From contig NZ_LHVH01000005.1 of NCBI RefSeq assembly GCF_001269885.1, positions 62,001 to 126,000 on the forward strand: DNA of 64,000 bases. The letters are read 5' to 3'. Source of the DNA: Pseudomonas kilonensis. Lineage in GTDB: Bacteria > Pseudomonadota > Gammaproteobacteria > Pseudomonadales > Pseudomonadaceae. Shown here piece after piece: positions 46,145 to 54,686 of this stretch (position 1 is its first letter; each line of letters begins with the position of its first letter). The notes beneath the pieces are model-generated. The model was not told the origin of the DNA. It made no database searches and saw only the letters and a program-made list of their open reading frames with translations. Both the position numbers and the translations under genes were made by a program.

Positions 46145-48493
46145 TCAGGCCGACTTGGCCAGGATCAGTCCATTCTCACTCGCCGCTTCCAGGCGGATCG
46201 CGACGAATTTCGACGTTGGGGTATGGCTGCCGTCGCCCGTGCTTTCCAGTGGCACCAGCGGGTTCACTTCAGGGTAGTAGGCCGCAGCCTGCCCGGCAGG
46301 AATGTCGAACGCCAGCAGGGTAAAGCCCTTGACCCGACGCTCGCGACCGTCATCCCAGAGCGAGACGATGTCGGCTTTCTGTCCCGGCTTGAAGCCCAGG
46401 CGAATGATGTCCGCTTCGTTGACGAACAACACGTCACGCTGGCCCTTCACACCGCGATAGCGGTCATCCAGGCCATAAATGGTGGTGTTGTACTGATCGT
46501 GGGAACGCATGGACTGCATGATCAGGTCGGGCAACTGGCCGGTGGCCCGAGTGCGTTCGTGCACAAGGTCGGTCGGCAACCGGTTGGGCTTGAAGTTGGC
46601 GCGACCCGACGGGGTGTTCCAGCGCCGCGAGCCGGCGCTGTTGCCCAGATAGAATCCGCCGGGGTTCTTCAGCTTTTCGTTGAAGTCCTTGAAGCCGGGT
46701 ACGGTCTCGGCGATCAGATCGCGGATGCGACTGTAGTCGGCCACCAGCCAGTTCCAGTCCACCGGGCGGCTACCCAGCGTGGCGGCGGCAATGCCGGCGA
46801 TGATCCACGGTTCAGAGCGCATCTGGTTCGACAGCGGCTGCAACTGGCCCCTGGAGGCATGCACCATGCTGAAGGAGTCTTCCACGGTCACCGCTTGCGC
46901 ACCTTCGGTTTGCAGGTCGATGTCGGTGCGGCCCAGGCACGGCAGGATCAGTGCCTCCTTGCCGTGAGCCAGATGGCTGCGGTTGAGCTTGGTGCTGATC
47001 TGCACCGTCAGGTCGCAATTGGCCAAGGCCTGGAACGTGCGATGGCTGTCCGGTGTGGCTTGGGCAAAGTTTCCGCCCAGGGCGATGAACACCTTCGCCT
47101 GGCCGTCGGCCATGGCGTGGATCGCCTCGACTACGTTGTGGCCGTTTTCACGCGGTACCTTGAATTGGAAGCGCCGCTCCAGCGAGTCGAGGAACGCCAC
47201 TGGCGGACGCTCGTTGATGCCCATGGTCCGGTCGCCCTGGACGTTGCTGTGGCCGCGTACCGGGCACAGGCCTGCGCCTGGCCGGCCGATGTTGCCGCGC
47301 AGCATCATCACGTTGGCGATTTCCTGGATGGTCGCCACCGAATGACGGTGCTGGGTAATACCCATCGCCCAGCACATGATCACGTTCTCGCTTTTGGCGT
47401 ACATGCGCGCCGCTTGCTCGATGTCGACCAGGGTCATGCCCGATTGCTCGACGATCTGTTCCCACGGCGTATCGTCGACCGCAGCCAGGTAGTCCAGCAC
47501 GTTGGTGCTGTGTTCGTTGAGGAACGCGTGGTCGAACACCGCCGCAGCGCCAGTGTTCTGCGCGTCACGCTCCCACTGCAGCAGGAATTTCGCCATGCCG
47601 CGCAAGATCGCCATGTCGCCACCCAGGGCCGGGCGGAAATAGGCGGTGTTGGTCGGCTTATTGCCGTTGGTGAGCATTTCGATCGGGCTCTGCGGATGCT
47701 GGAAGCGCTCCAGGCCACGCTCCTTGAGCGGGTTGATGCAGACCACTTGGGCGCCGCGTTTCACCGCCTCGCGCAGCGGTTCGAGCATCCGCGGATGGTT
47801 GGTACCGGGGTTCTGGCCCCAGACGAAAATCGCGTCGGCGTGCTCGAAATCGTCGAAGGTCACCGTGCCCTTGCCCACGCCAACGCTCTGGGACAGCGCT
47901 ACGCCGCTGGCCTCGTGACACATGTTCGAGCAGTCGGGGAAGTTGTTGGTGCCATAGGCGCGCACGAACAGTTGATACAAGTAGGCCGCTTCGTTACTGG
48001 CTCGGCCCGAGGTGTAGAACTCGGCCTGGTTCGGGCTGGACAACCCTTGCAGGTGCTTGCCGACCAGGGCGAACGCCGCTTCCCAACTGATGGGCTTGTA
48101 GCGGTCGGTTTCGGCGTCGTAGCGCATTGGCTCGGTCAGGCGACCCTGGTACTCGAGCCAGTAGTCGCTCTGCTCCAGCAGCGAGGTCACGCTGTGCTTG
48201 GCGAAAAATGCCGCGTCGACGCGGCGCTTGGTGGCTTCCCAGTTCACGGCCTTGGCGCCGTTCTCGCAGAACTTGACCACGCCGCTTTCCGGCGAGTCAC
48301 CCCAGGCACAACCTGGGCAGTCAAAACCGCCATTCTGGTTGGTCTTGAGCATCATGCGGATGTTCTTCAGCGCGTTGTCGCTGGTCAACCAGGCCTGAGC
48401 GACGCTGATCAGCGCTCCCCAGCCACCGGCCGGGCCCTTGTAGGGCTTGTAGCGCGGTACGGGTTTCTGGTCGGCTTGTTGATGATTGCTCAC
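46145..48493 (-). CDS. FdhF/YdeP-family molybdopterin oxidoreductase
   Basis: A 782-residue molybdenum enzyme of the FdhF/YdeP group, related to formate dehydrogenase. The N-terminus has DCPGCAWGD, a reduced Cys set; the active-site region reads NFPDCSNMCHEASGVALSQSVG with Cys, not selenocysteine. MGD-binding stretches include FVWGQNPGTNHPRM and GNIGRPGAGLCPVRGHSNVQGDRTMGI. The start is GTG with GGAG eight bases upstream, overlapping the fdhD stop by four bases (GTGA); the open frame continues 58 codons further without support. Its partner FdhD supplies sulfur to the Mo cofactor. The natural substrate of YdeP-type enzymes is not established; YdeP affects acid resistance in E. coli. Confidence 0.9.
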   Translation of the reverse strand: MSNHQQADQKPVPRYKPYKGPAGGWGALISVAQAWLTSDNALKNIRMMLKTNQNGGFDCPGCAWGDSPESGVVKFCENGAKAVNWEATKRRVDAAFFAKHSVTSLLEQSDYWLEYQGRLTEPMRYDAETDRYKPISWEAAFALVGKHLQGLSSPNQAEFYTSGRASNEAAYLYQLFVRAYGTNNFPDCSNMCHEASGVALSQSVGVGKGTVTFDDFEHADAIFVWGQNPGTNHPRMLEPLREAVKRGAQVVCINPLKERGLERFQHPQSPIEMLTNGNKPTNTAYFRPALGGDMAILRGMAKFLLQWERDAQNTGAAAVFDHAFLNEHSTNVLDYLAAVDDTPWEQIVEQSGMTLVDIEQAARMYAKSENVIMCWAMGITQHRHSVATIQEIANVMMLRGNIGRPGAGLCPVRGHSNVQGDRTMGINERPPVAFLDSLERRFQFKVPRENGHNVVEAIHAMADGQAKVFIALGGNFAQATPDSHRTFQALANCDLTVQISTKLNRSHLAHGKEALILPCLGRTDIDLQTEGAQAVTVEDSFSMVHASRGQLQPLSNQMRSEPWIIAGIAAATLGSRPVDWNWLVADYSRIRDLIAETVPGFKDFNEKLKNPGGFYLGNSAGSRRWNTPSGRANFKPNRLPTDLVHERTRATGQLPDLIMQSMRSHDQYNTTIYGLDDRYRGVKGQRDVLFVNEADIIRLGFKPGQKADIVSLWDDGRERRVKGFTLLAFDIPAGQAAAYYPEVNPLVPLESTGDGSHTPTSKFVAIRLEAASENGLILAKSA

Positions 48494-49335
48494 GCTTGTT
48501 TCTCCATCGCAGGGCTGTAGACCCGCGGCGCACTTTTTTGCGGCAGGTGGATGAGGTTGAGGTTGTGTTGGCGGGCCCACTGCACCGCAAGGCCCGTGGG
48601 CGACGACAGGCTGACCAGGGTCTGGATGCCGGCCCGCAGGACTTTCTGGATCAGTTCGAGGCTGCAACGGCTGGTGACGATCGCCACGCCGCCGGCCACC
48701 GGGATCTGCTGCCGGATCAACGCGCCGATCAGCTTGTCGAGGGCGTTGTGCCGGCCAATGTCTTCGCGACCCAGCAGCAATTCGCCCTGGGCGTTCATGA
48801 ACAGCGCGGCGTGGACCGCGCCGCAGTACTGGCCCAGGGGCTGGAACTGGCTGATACGGTCACGCAGGCCATCAAGCCACTGGGCCGGTGGCAGCGGTGC
48901 GCCGGGCAGCACCTTGAGGTTTGGCAATGCCTGTTCCACCGCTTCCACACCGCACAAGCCGCAGCCACTGGTGCCCGTCAATTGCCGGCGTTGCTGCTTG
49001 AGGTTCCAGAAGGCGCGGTTGGCGATGGTCACCTCGGCATGGTGCGCAGCACCCGTACCGCTCAGTTGCAGGTCATAGATGTCCGATGCGTCTTCAATGA
49101 TGCCGCTGCCGAGGCTGAAGCCGACGATGAAGTCTTCAAGGTCGGAGGGGGTGACCAGCATGACCGCCTGGCTGATGCCGTTATAGGCAATCGCCAGCGC
49201 CACTTCCTCGGCCAGCGCGGTGCTGTCCGATTGGGAGTGGTCCAGGTTGCAGTAGCGATAGCTCTGGCTGGCGGCCGGCGCGGATGTTTCCATCGCTGGC
49301 GCTGGACTGACCGGAGGCTTGTCGTTCATAGGCAT
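48490..49335 (-). CDS. fdhD: Formate dehydrogenase accessory sulfurtransferase FdhD
   Basis: A 281-residue sulfur carrier that transfers sulfur to the molybdenum cofactor of formate dehydrogenase. The Cys pair of the family, GTSGCGLCGVEAVEQ, is at about 125, and GREDIGRHNALDKLIG at about 204. An alternative ATG two codons downstream (49329) is equally plausible. It precedes fdhF with a 4-base overlap. Confidence 0.93.
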   Translation of the reverse strand: MPMNDKPPVSPAPAMETSAPAASQSYRYCNLDHSQSDSTALAEEVALAIAYNGISQAVMLVTPSDLEDFIVGFSLGSGIIEDASDIYDLQLSGTGAAHHAEVTIANRAFWNLKQQRRQLTGTSGCGLCGVEAVEQALPNLKVLPGAPLPPAQWLDGLRDRISQFQPLGQYCGAVHAALFMNAQGELLLGREDIGRHNALDKLIGALIRQQIPVAGGVAIVTSRCSLELIQKVLRAGIQTLVSLSSPTGLAVQWARQHNLNLIHLPQKSAPRVYSPAMEKQA

Positions 49336-49422
49336 CACTGAAAGTAGGAATAGTGTTAAGACTAAATGCGGCAATCTGCCACGTCTAATCGCTATTACTG
49401 ATCTTCCAATAGATGACGTCGA

Positions 49423-50310
49423 TCAAGAAGTCGTTGATGATTTCTGGTAAAGGGCAAAACAGGCCTCTGCCAAGGCCGAGCGTGGGGCGCCGCGTCGCAT
49501 GATCAGGCCCAGGGGGACTAACGTCTGCGCGCTTTCGATGGGCTGGATGCGCAAGTCTTCGGTCAGCACATTCAGGCCGCTGTCCAACGGCATCACCGCG
49601 CAACACAGCCCGCCGTGCACAGCTTGTAACAATTGGTGCACCGCGTCGGTTTGCAACAGCGGTTGAGGCGTGAGGCCCCGGCTGTGGAAGTTGTGATCGA
49701 TGGATTGGCGAAAATGCATGCCACTGGTGAGCATGCCCAGGGGCAGTTCGATCAGCGCTTCCCAGCTCAGCGGTTGTTCGCCGAAAAAGAAAAAGCGCTG
49801 GTCGTAGAGCAAGCCCATGCGGGTGTGGCTGAAGGGCAGGGCTTCGAAACGTTCGTTGTCCAGGCGTTCCAGATAGGAAATACCCAGGTCGATACGGTTG
49901 TTCGCCAACTGTTCAAGGATGCGTTCGGAGCTCAGGGACGACAATTCGAAACGCAGGCTGGGGTGCTCGGCGTGCAAGCGCTGCATCATTGCCATCGGGT
50001 CGAAGTCCGACAACGGCACCACGCCCAGGCGCAGCGTACCCACCAGGTTGCCGCGACAGGCCGCCGCTTCGGCCTGCAGCCCGTCATAGGCCGCCAACAC
50101 CGTGCGCGCCCAGGCCAGCACCCGTTCCCCCGGCGCGGTAAAACCTTCAAAGCGCTGGCCGCGATTGACCAGTGGCAGGTCGAGTTCTTCTTCAAGGCTG
50201 CGCAGGCGCATCGACAGGGTCGGCTGGGTGATGTGGCAGCGTGCGGCGGCTTGGCCGAAGTGGCGGGTTTCGTCGAGCGCGATGAGAAATTTCAGCTGCT
50301 TGATGTCCAT
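49423..50310 (-). CDS. LysR-family transcriptional regulator
   Basis: A 295-residue regulator with an N-terminal helix-turn-helix (MDIKQLKFLIALDETRHFGQAAARCHITQPTLSMRLRSLEEEL) and an effector domain from about residue 90. It lies 87 bp upstream of fdhD in the same direction, an arrangement conserved in pseudomonads, so it probably regulates the fdhD-fdhF pair. ATG at 50310 has GGAGC six bases before it; the open frame continues 19 codons further. Confidence 0.9.
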   Translation of the reverse strand: MDIKQLKFLIALDETRHFGQAAARCHITQPTLSMRLRSLEEELDLPLVNRGQRFEGFTAPGERVLAWARTVLAAYDGLQAEAAACRGNLVGTLRLGVVPLSDFDPMAMMQRLHAEHPSLRFELSSLSSERILEQLANNRIDLGISYLERLDNERFEALPFSHTRMGLLYDQRFFFFGEQPLSWEALIELPLGMLTSGMHFRQSIDHNFHSRGLTPQPLLQTDAVHQLLQAVHGGLCCAVMPLDSGLNVLTEDLRIQPIESAQTLVPLGLIMRRGAPRSALAEACFALYQKSSTTS

Positions 50311-50443
50311 CTTCGCTCCAGGGCGCAGGAAGGTTCGGATTCTAGCGCTTGCGCGTGGCGGGGTCATTGGTCGGTTGGGAACCGGGTTCGTTTCGCCTGG
50401 TCTAGTCTTTGCGTCTGGACACTTAAATCAAGGAGCGTGTGCC

Positions 50444-50884
50444 ATGAGTATTTTTAGCTTTGTGAAGGAAGCCGGTGAAAAGCTGATCGATCTGCTGACC
50501 CCCGGGAATGCCAATGCCAGCGAACAACTGAAAGCGCACATCGCAAAGGTCGGCCTGGGTAATCCGAATGTCCAGGCGACCATCGACGGCGACAAAGTCA
50601 TTGTCACCGGTGAAGTAGCGAGCCAGGAAGAAAAGGAAAAGATCCTGTTGGCGGTGGGCAATATCGCCGGTGTCGGCAGTGTCGAGGACCAGATTACGGT
50701 GACTGGCCCGGTGGCTAAAGAGGCCAAGTTTGTGACAGTCGAAAAAGGTGACACCTTGAGTGCCATTTCCAAGCGTGTTTATGGTGATGCAAATAAGTAC
50801 CAGAAAATTTTCGAGGCCAATAAACCGATGCTGTCGCACCCGGACAAGATCTATCCGGGGCAGGTGTTGCGTATCCCCGAGTAA
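50444..50884 (+). CDS. lysM: BON and LysM domain protein (Kbp/YgaU-like)
   Basis: A 146-residue protein of the E. coli YgaU/Kbp type. The N-terminal BON domain covers about 25-88 (HIAKVGLGNPNVQATIDGDKVIVTGEVAS), and the LysM domain about 97-145 (KFVTVEKGDTLSAISKRVYGDANKYQKIFEANKPMLSHPDKIYPGQVLRIPE). No signal peptide is seen. Kbp binds potassium in the cytoplasm. AAGGAGC precedes the ATG. Divergent from the LysR gene. Confidence 0.93.
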   Translation: MSIFSFVKEAGEKLIDLLTPGNANASEQLKAHIAKVGLGNPNVQATIDGDKVIVTGEVASQEEKEKILLAVGNIAGVGSVEDQITVTGPVAKEAKFVTVEKGDTLSAISKRVYGDANKYQKIFEANKPMLSHPDKIYPGQVLRIPE

Positions 50885-50969
50885 CCTTCAGGCCTGACAG
50901 CCCGGATGTTGTCGATCGAGTGCATATCCATTGCTGCGGTAACGGCGGCTTATGGTTCCGCTCTTACAG

Positions 50970-51210
50970 CGGGTCACTTTTGAAGAGCGCAAAAGTAACC
51001 AAAACGCTCTTGCCCCACCACTCTGCACCTCGCCTAGGCTCGGTGTGCCCTCACTCCGGCATTGCTCCGTGGGCCCGCCGCGAAGGGCCATCCATGGCCC
51101 AGCGCGGCTATCCCGGCATCCATGCCGGGATGCCCACTCCACAATGCCTGCGTTCGGCCATCGTGGTTAACGGGGCGCCGAAATCAACGTCCACCGCGAG
51201 GCGGCCTAGT
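50970..51210. repeat. Dispersed intergenic repeat with palindromes
   Basis: Contains CACTTTTGAAGAGCGCAAAAGT and the palindromes GGGCCATCCATGGCCC and TCCCGGCATCCATGCCGGGA. The sequence resembles an intergenic repeat I recall from many P. fluorescens genomes; I cannot give its formal name. Confidence 0.5.
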
Positions 51211-51837
51211 AGCCGACCTGGCTCTCCCGGTCGTACACCCATCAGCTCTGTTTGAGCAGGACCTGTGGGAGCAAAGCTTGCTCGCGATGCGGCCTTAGGG
51301 CCGGCCTGACTCTCCCGGTCGTACACCCATCAGCTCTGTTTGAGCAGGACCTGTGGGAGCAAAGCTTGCTCGCGATGCGGCCTTAGGGCCGACCTGACTC
51401 TCCCGGTCGTACACCCATCAGCTCTGTTTGAGCAGGACCTGTGGGAGCAAAGCTTGCTCGCGATGCGGCCTTACAGCCGGCCTGGCTCTCCCGGTCGTAC
51501 ATCCATCAGCTCTGTTTGAGCAGGACCTGCGGGAGCAAAGCTTGCTCGCGATGCGGCCTTAGGGCCGACCTGACTCTCCCGGTCGTACACCCATCAGCTC
51601 TGTTTGAGCAGGATCTGTGGGAGCAAAGCTTGCTCGCGATGCGGCCTTAGGGCCGACCTGACTCTCCCGGTCGTACACCCATCAGCTCTGTTTGAGCAGG
51701 ATCTGTGGGAGCAAAGCTTCCTCGCGATGCGGCCTTAGGGCTGGCCTGACTCTCCCGGTCGTACACCCATCAGCTCTGTTTGAGCAGGACCTGTGGGAGC
51801 AAAGCTTGCTCGCGATGCGGCCTTACAGCCGGCCTAT
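51210..51837. repeat. 88-bp tandem repeat, seven copies
   Basis: The landmark CTCTCCCGGTCGTAC recurs at 51222, 51310, 51398, 51486, 51574, 51662 and 51750, exactly 88 bp apart. Each unit also carries ATCAGCTCTGTTTGAGCAGG and one REP arm (TGTGGGAGCAAAGCTTGCTC), all in the same orientation. Copies differ by a few bases (CTGCGGGAGC in copy 4, TTCCTCGCG in copy 6). The array ends in a diverged eighth start. Confidence 0.95.
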
Positions 51838-51901
51838 TTCTCCGACCGTGCCCCGATCCAACTGTGGGAGCGAGCTTGCTCGCGATGAATGCGGCGCCGG
51901 T

Positions 51902-52564
51902 TCAAAGCCCGGCAATCAAGTCCCGATAATCCCCCAACGCGTCAAACTCCCCCGTGTCCTTCGGTCCTTTGCGGCTATCCGGCTCGCTCACGGCCAGCAA
52001 GTGCGCCACGCCGAAGTCCCGGGCACTGCGCAGCACGGGCAGGGTGTCGTCGATGAACAGGCTGCGGGCCGGGTCGAAATTCAAGTCGGCTTGCAGCGCG
52101 TCCCAGAATTGCGGGTTTTCCTTGGGGAAGCCGTAGTCGTGGGAACTGATCAAGCGGTCGAAGTAAGGGGCCAGTTCGATGCGTTCCAGCTTCAGGGACA
52201 ATGAATCGCGGTGGGCGTTGGTGATCATCACCACGCGCTTGCCGGCCCGCTGGATCGCCGCGAGGAAGGTATCGGCGTCCGGGCGCAAGGCGATCAGGTG
52301 CGCGGTTTCCAACTTCAGTTCGCGTACCGGCAGTTTCAGCTCGGTGCTCCAGAAATCCAGGCAATACCATTGCAACTGGCCGGCGTTGCGCTCGAACAGC
52401 GGCTGCAGCTCCATCTCGGCCATCGCCCGGCTCACGCCATGCAGTTCGGCGTAGCGCTGGGGCAGGTGTTCGAGCCAGAAATGGTTGTCGTAATGCAGGT
52501 CCAGCAGGGTGCCGTCCATGTCCAGCAGAACCGTATCGATCTCATGCCAGGGCAGCAAAGCCAT
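51902..52564 (-). CDS. yrfG: GMP/IMP nucleotidase, HAD family
   Basis: A 220-residue haloacid dehalogenase-fold phosphatase. Motif I DMDGTLLDL (residues about 15-23), motif II MITNAH, the Lys of motif III (FPKENPQFW) and motif IV FIDDTLPVL are all present. E. coli YrfG hydrolyses GMP and IMP. ATG at 52564 has GGAGAAG upstream; the frame extends 64 codons upstream into the divergent nudE. The yrfG/nudE/cysQ set of nucleotide phosphatases is conserved in gammaproteobacteria. Confidence 0.92.
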   Translation of the reverse strand: MALLPWHEIDTVLLDMDGTLLDLHYDNHFWLEHLPQRYAELHGVSRAMAEMELQPLFERNAGQLQWYCLDFWSTELKLPVRELKLETAHLIALRPDADTFLAAIQRAGKRVVMITNAHRDSLSLKLERIELAPYFDRLISSHDYGFPKENPQFWDALQADLNFDPARSLFIDDTLPVLRSARDFGVAHLLAVSEPDSRKGPKDTGEFDALGDYRDLIAGL

Positions 52565-52652
52565 AAAACTTCTCCATCGGTAATCGGATATCCGACACAA
52601 ACAATCAGAATAGGCCGGGTATAGTAGCCCGCTATCGCCCAGGGAGCCGTTT

Positions 52653-53219
52653 ATGCGCCAGAAACCCACCATACTCGATCGCCGGATCGTCGCTACCAGC
52701 CGCCTGTTTTGCGTGGAAGAACTGAAATTGCGGTTTTCCAACGGTGTTGAGCGCACCTATGAACGTCTGGCGAGCAAGGGGGTGGGCTACGGCGCGGTGA
52801 TGATCGTGGCGATGCTCGATGCCGATCACGCGGTGTTGGTGGAAGAGTATTGCGGTGGCACCGACGCCTACGAACTGTCCCTGCCCAAGGGCTTGATCGA
52901 GCCAGGCGAAGACGTGCTGGCGGCGGCCGAACGGGAGCTCAAGGAAGAGGCCGGTTTCGGTGCGCGCCAGTTGGAACACCTGACCGAACTGTCGTTGTCC
53001 CCCGGCTACATGAGCCAGAAGATCCAGGTGGTGCTGGCGACCGATCTGTATGAAGAACGGCTGGAGGGTGACGAGCCCGAGCCGATGCGTGTGGACAAGG
53101 TCAACCTGCGTGAGCTGTCGGCCCTGGCACAGAACCCGCAGTTCACCGAGGGCCGGGCCTTGGCGGCGCTGTACCTGGCCCGTGACCTGCTGGCCCAGCG
53201 TGGAGCATTTCTGTCATGA
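52653..53219 (+). CDS. nudE: ADP compounds hydrolase NudE
   Basis: A 188-residue Nudix hydrolase acting on ADP-ribose, Ap3A and NADH. The Nudix box GLIEPGEDVLAAAERELKEEAGF (GX5EX7REUXEEXGU) is intact. The cysQ start overlaps its stop by four bases (ATGA), so the two are coupled. Divergent from yrfG. Confidence 0.95.
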   Translation: MRQKPTILDRRIVATSRLFCVEELKLRFSNGVERTYERLASKGVGYGAVMIVAMLDADHAVLVEEYCGGTDAYELSLPKGLIEPGEDVLAAAERELKEEAGFGARQLEHLTELSLSPGYMSQKIQVVLATDLYEERLEGDEPEPMRVDKVNLRELSALAQNPQFTEGRALAALYLARDLLAQRGAFLS

Positions 53220-54043
53220 CATTTCCTCATTCGCTGATGGCCCCGGTGGTCGAGCTGGCGCTCCAGGCCGGCGAGGCAATCCTGCCGTTCTGGCGCGCCA
53301 ACGTGCAGGTCAACCACAAGGCCGACGAGTCGCCGGTGACGGCCGCAGACATGGCCGCTCATGATGTGATCGTGGCCGGGCTGACGGCACTGGCCCCGGA
53401 TATTCCGATCCTCTCCGAAGAAGACGCCGATATTGCCCAAAGCGTGCGCGCCGGCTGGCATCGCTGGTGGTTGGTGGACCCGTTGGATGGCACCAAGGAA
53501 TTCATTTCCGGCAGCGAGGAGTTCACCGTCAACATCGCGTTGGTGGAGCAGGGCCGTGTGGTGTTCGGCGTGGTATCGATGCCCACCAATGGGCGCTTTT
53601 ACGTCGGCGGCGCAGGGCTGGGTGCCTGGCGTGGCGACAAGGGCGGCGTGCCTTTGCCTATCGCGGTTCGTGACGTCCTGGCCCCGGGTGAAGCTTTTAC
53701 CGTGGTCGCCAGCCGTCGGCACACCAGCCCGGAGCAGGAGCGCCTGCTGAATGGCCTGAGCGGGAGCCTGGGTGAGCTGCAACTGACCAGTATTGGCAGT
53801 TCGTTGAAGTTTTGCCTGGTGGCCGAAGGCGCGGCGGATTGCTATCCACGACTGGCGCCGACCTCCCAATGGGACACCGCTGCCGCCCAGGGGGTATTGG
53901 AAGGCGCGGGAGGCGAGGTGTTGGACTTGAGCGGCGAACCGTTCTGCTATCCACCGCGTGAGTCGCTGTTGAATACGTCGTTTCTGGCGTTGCCGGCGAA
54001 AGCGGCTTGGCGTGCAAAGTTGTTGGAGCTTGCTCGCTCTTAA
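53216..54043 (+). CDS. cysQ: 3'(2'),5'-bisphosphate nucleotidase
   Basis: A 275-residue inositol monophosphatase-fold enzyme that converts PAP, the by-product of sulfate assimilation, to AMP. Metal site motifs: ESPVTAADMAAHDVI, LSEEDA, WWLVDPLDGTKEFISGSEEFTVNIAL (DPLDGT) and SQWDTAAAQGVLEGAG. Coupled to nudE by ATGA overlap. It complements the sulfur acquisition genes at 6-29 kb. Confidence 0.95.
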   Translation: MTFPHSLMAPVVELALQAGEAILPFWRANVQVNHKADESPVTAADMAAHDVIVAGLTALAPDIPILSEEDADIAQSVRAGWHRWWLVDPLDGTKEFISGSEEFTVNIALVEQGRVVFGVVSMPTNGRFYVGGAGLGAWRGDKGGVPLPIAVRDVLAPGEAFTVVASRRHTSPEQERLLNGLSGSLGELQLTSIGSSLKFCLVAEGAADCYPRLAPTSQWDTAAAQGVLEGAGGEVLDLSGEPFCYPPRESLLNTSFLALPAKAAWRAKLLELARS

Positions 54044-54058
54044 GCCTGGCTCGATCCT

Positions 54059-54178
54059 TTGTGGCGAGGGGATTGTGGGAGCAAAGCTTGCTCGCGATAC
54101 AGGCGCCTCGATCTCTGAAAGACCCCAGCGCATCCATCGCGGGCAAGCCTTGCTCCCACACAGCGATACCTCGCCACA
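54059..54178. repeat. Nested REP pair
   Basis: Outer TTGTGGCGAGGGGATTGTG / CGATACCTCGCCACA arms enclose an inner TGTGGGAGCAAAGCTTGCTC / GGGCAAGCCTTGCTCCCACA pair. Confidence 0.8.
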
Positions 54179-54193
54179 GGGGCCGGCGGTGTT

Positions 54194-54649
54194 TCAGCGA
54201 TGCAACACGTACTGCCCCTCGAACTGCACCGCCACGTCCTCGCTGCCGGTATTCATCACCCGCGTCTGCAACGCCAGCCGGGCCCGTCCGTAACGCCGGT
54301 AGGTGGCCAGGAAGCGCTTCCAGAGCTTTTCCTCGGGTGCTTGGCAAACCACAGTCGCGTCGCGGGTCACTGGCAGTGGATAGCTGATCTGTCCTTCCTG
54401 AATCACGATATGCCCGTCTTCGATGCCTTCCTCGCGCAGGGCCAGGTGCAACCAGCCCCAGCCACCGAGCACCGCGCCGCAATACAGGCTGCCACCGAAC
54501 ATGGTGCTCTTGTGATTGACGTTGGCCGCAAGCGGCAAAGACAGACGCAGTTGCCGGGCCTGCCAATCGAGCACCTTGAGGCCCATGTCCCGGGTCAAGG
54601 GGATGTCGTGGTGCAGGATCGATTCCAGGTAACGACTGTCGCGGTTCAT
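54194..54649 (-). CDS. YiiD C-terminal domain thioesterase
   Basis: A 151-residue hotdog-fold protein resembling the C-terminal domain of YiiD: LESILHHDIPLTRDMGLKVLDW, ANVNHKSTMFGGSLYCGAVLGGWGWLHLALRE, VTRDATVVCQAPEEKLWKRFLATYRRYGRARL. Members are predicted thioesterases. The ATG at 54649 has AAGG upstream; an earlier ATG would overlap dctD. It is the last gene of the dctB-dctD run, spaced 37 bp from dctD. Confidence 0.82.
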   Translation of the reverse strand: MNRDSRYLESILHHDIPLTRDMGLKVLDWQARQLRLSLPLAANVNHKSTMFGGSLYCGAVLGGWGWLHLALREEGIEDGHIVIQEGQISYPLPVTRDATVVCQAPEEKLWKRFLATYRRYGRARLALQTRVMNTGSEDVAVQFEGQYVLHR

Positions 54650-54686
54650 TGCGGGGCCTTTTGCTTGAACGGGAAATGACGATAAC

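Larger units (their letters stand above)
50885..51901. other. Large non-coding repeat region (1.0 kb)
   Basis: No gene. Left: a mosaic of palindromes also seen in other Pseudomonas intergenic regions (50970-51210). Right: seven direct copies of an 88-bp unit (51210-51837) and a final REP arm near 51865-51888. Confidence 0.75.

Noticed and set aside
46142..48520. A 792-codon open frame opposite fdhF
   Set aside because: Composition is the mirror of fdhF codons, no recognisable domain; the minus strand encodes a complete molybdopterin enzyme.
51210..51837. CRISPR array
   Set aside because: The repeats are contiguous 88-bp units with no unique spacers, and no cas genes are present.
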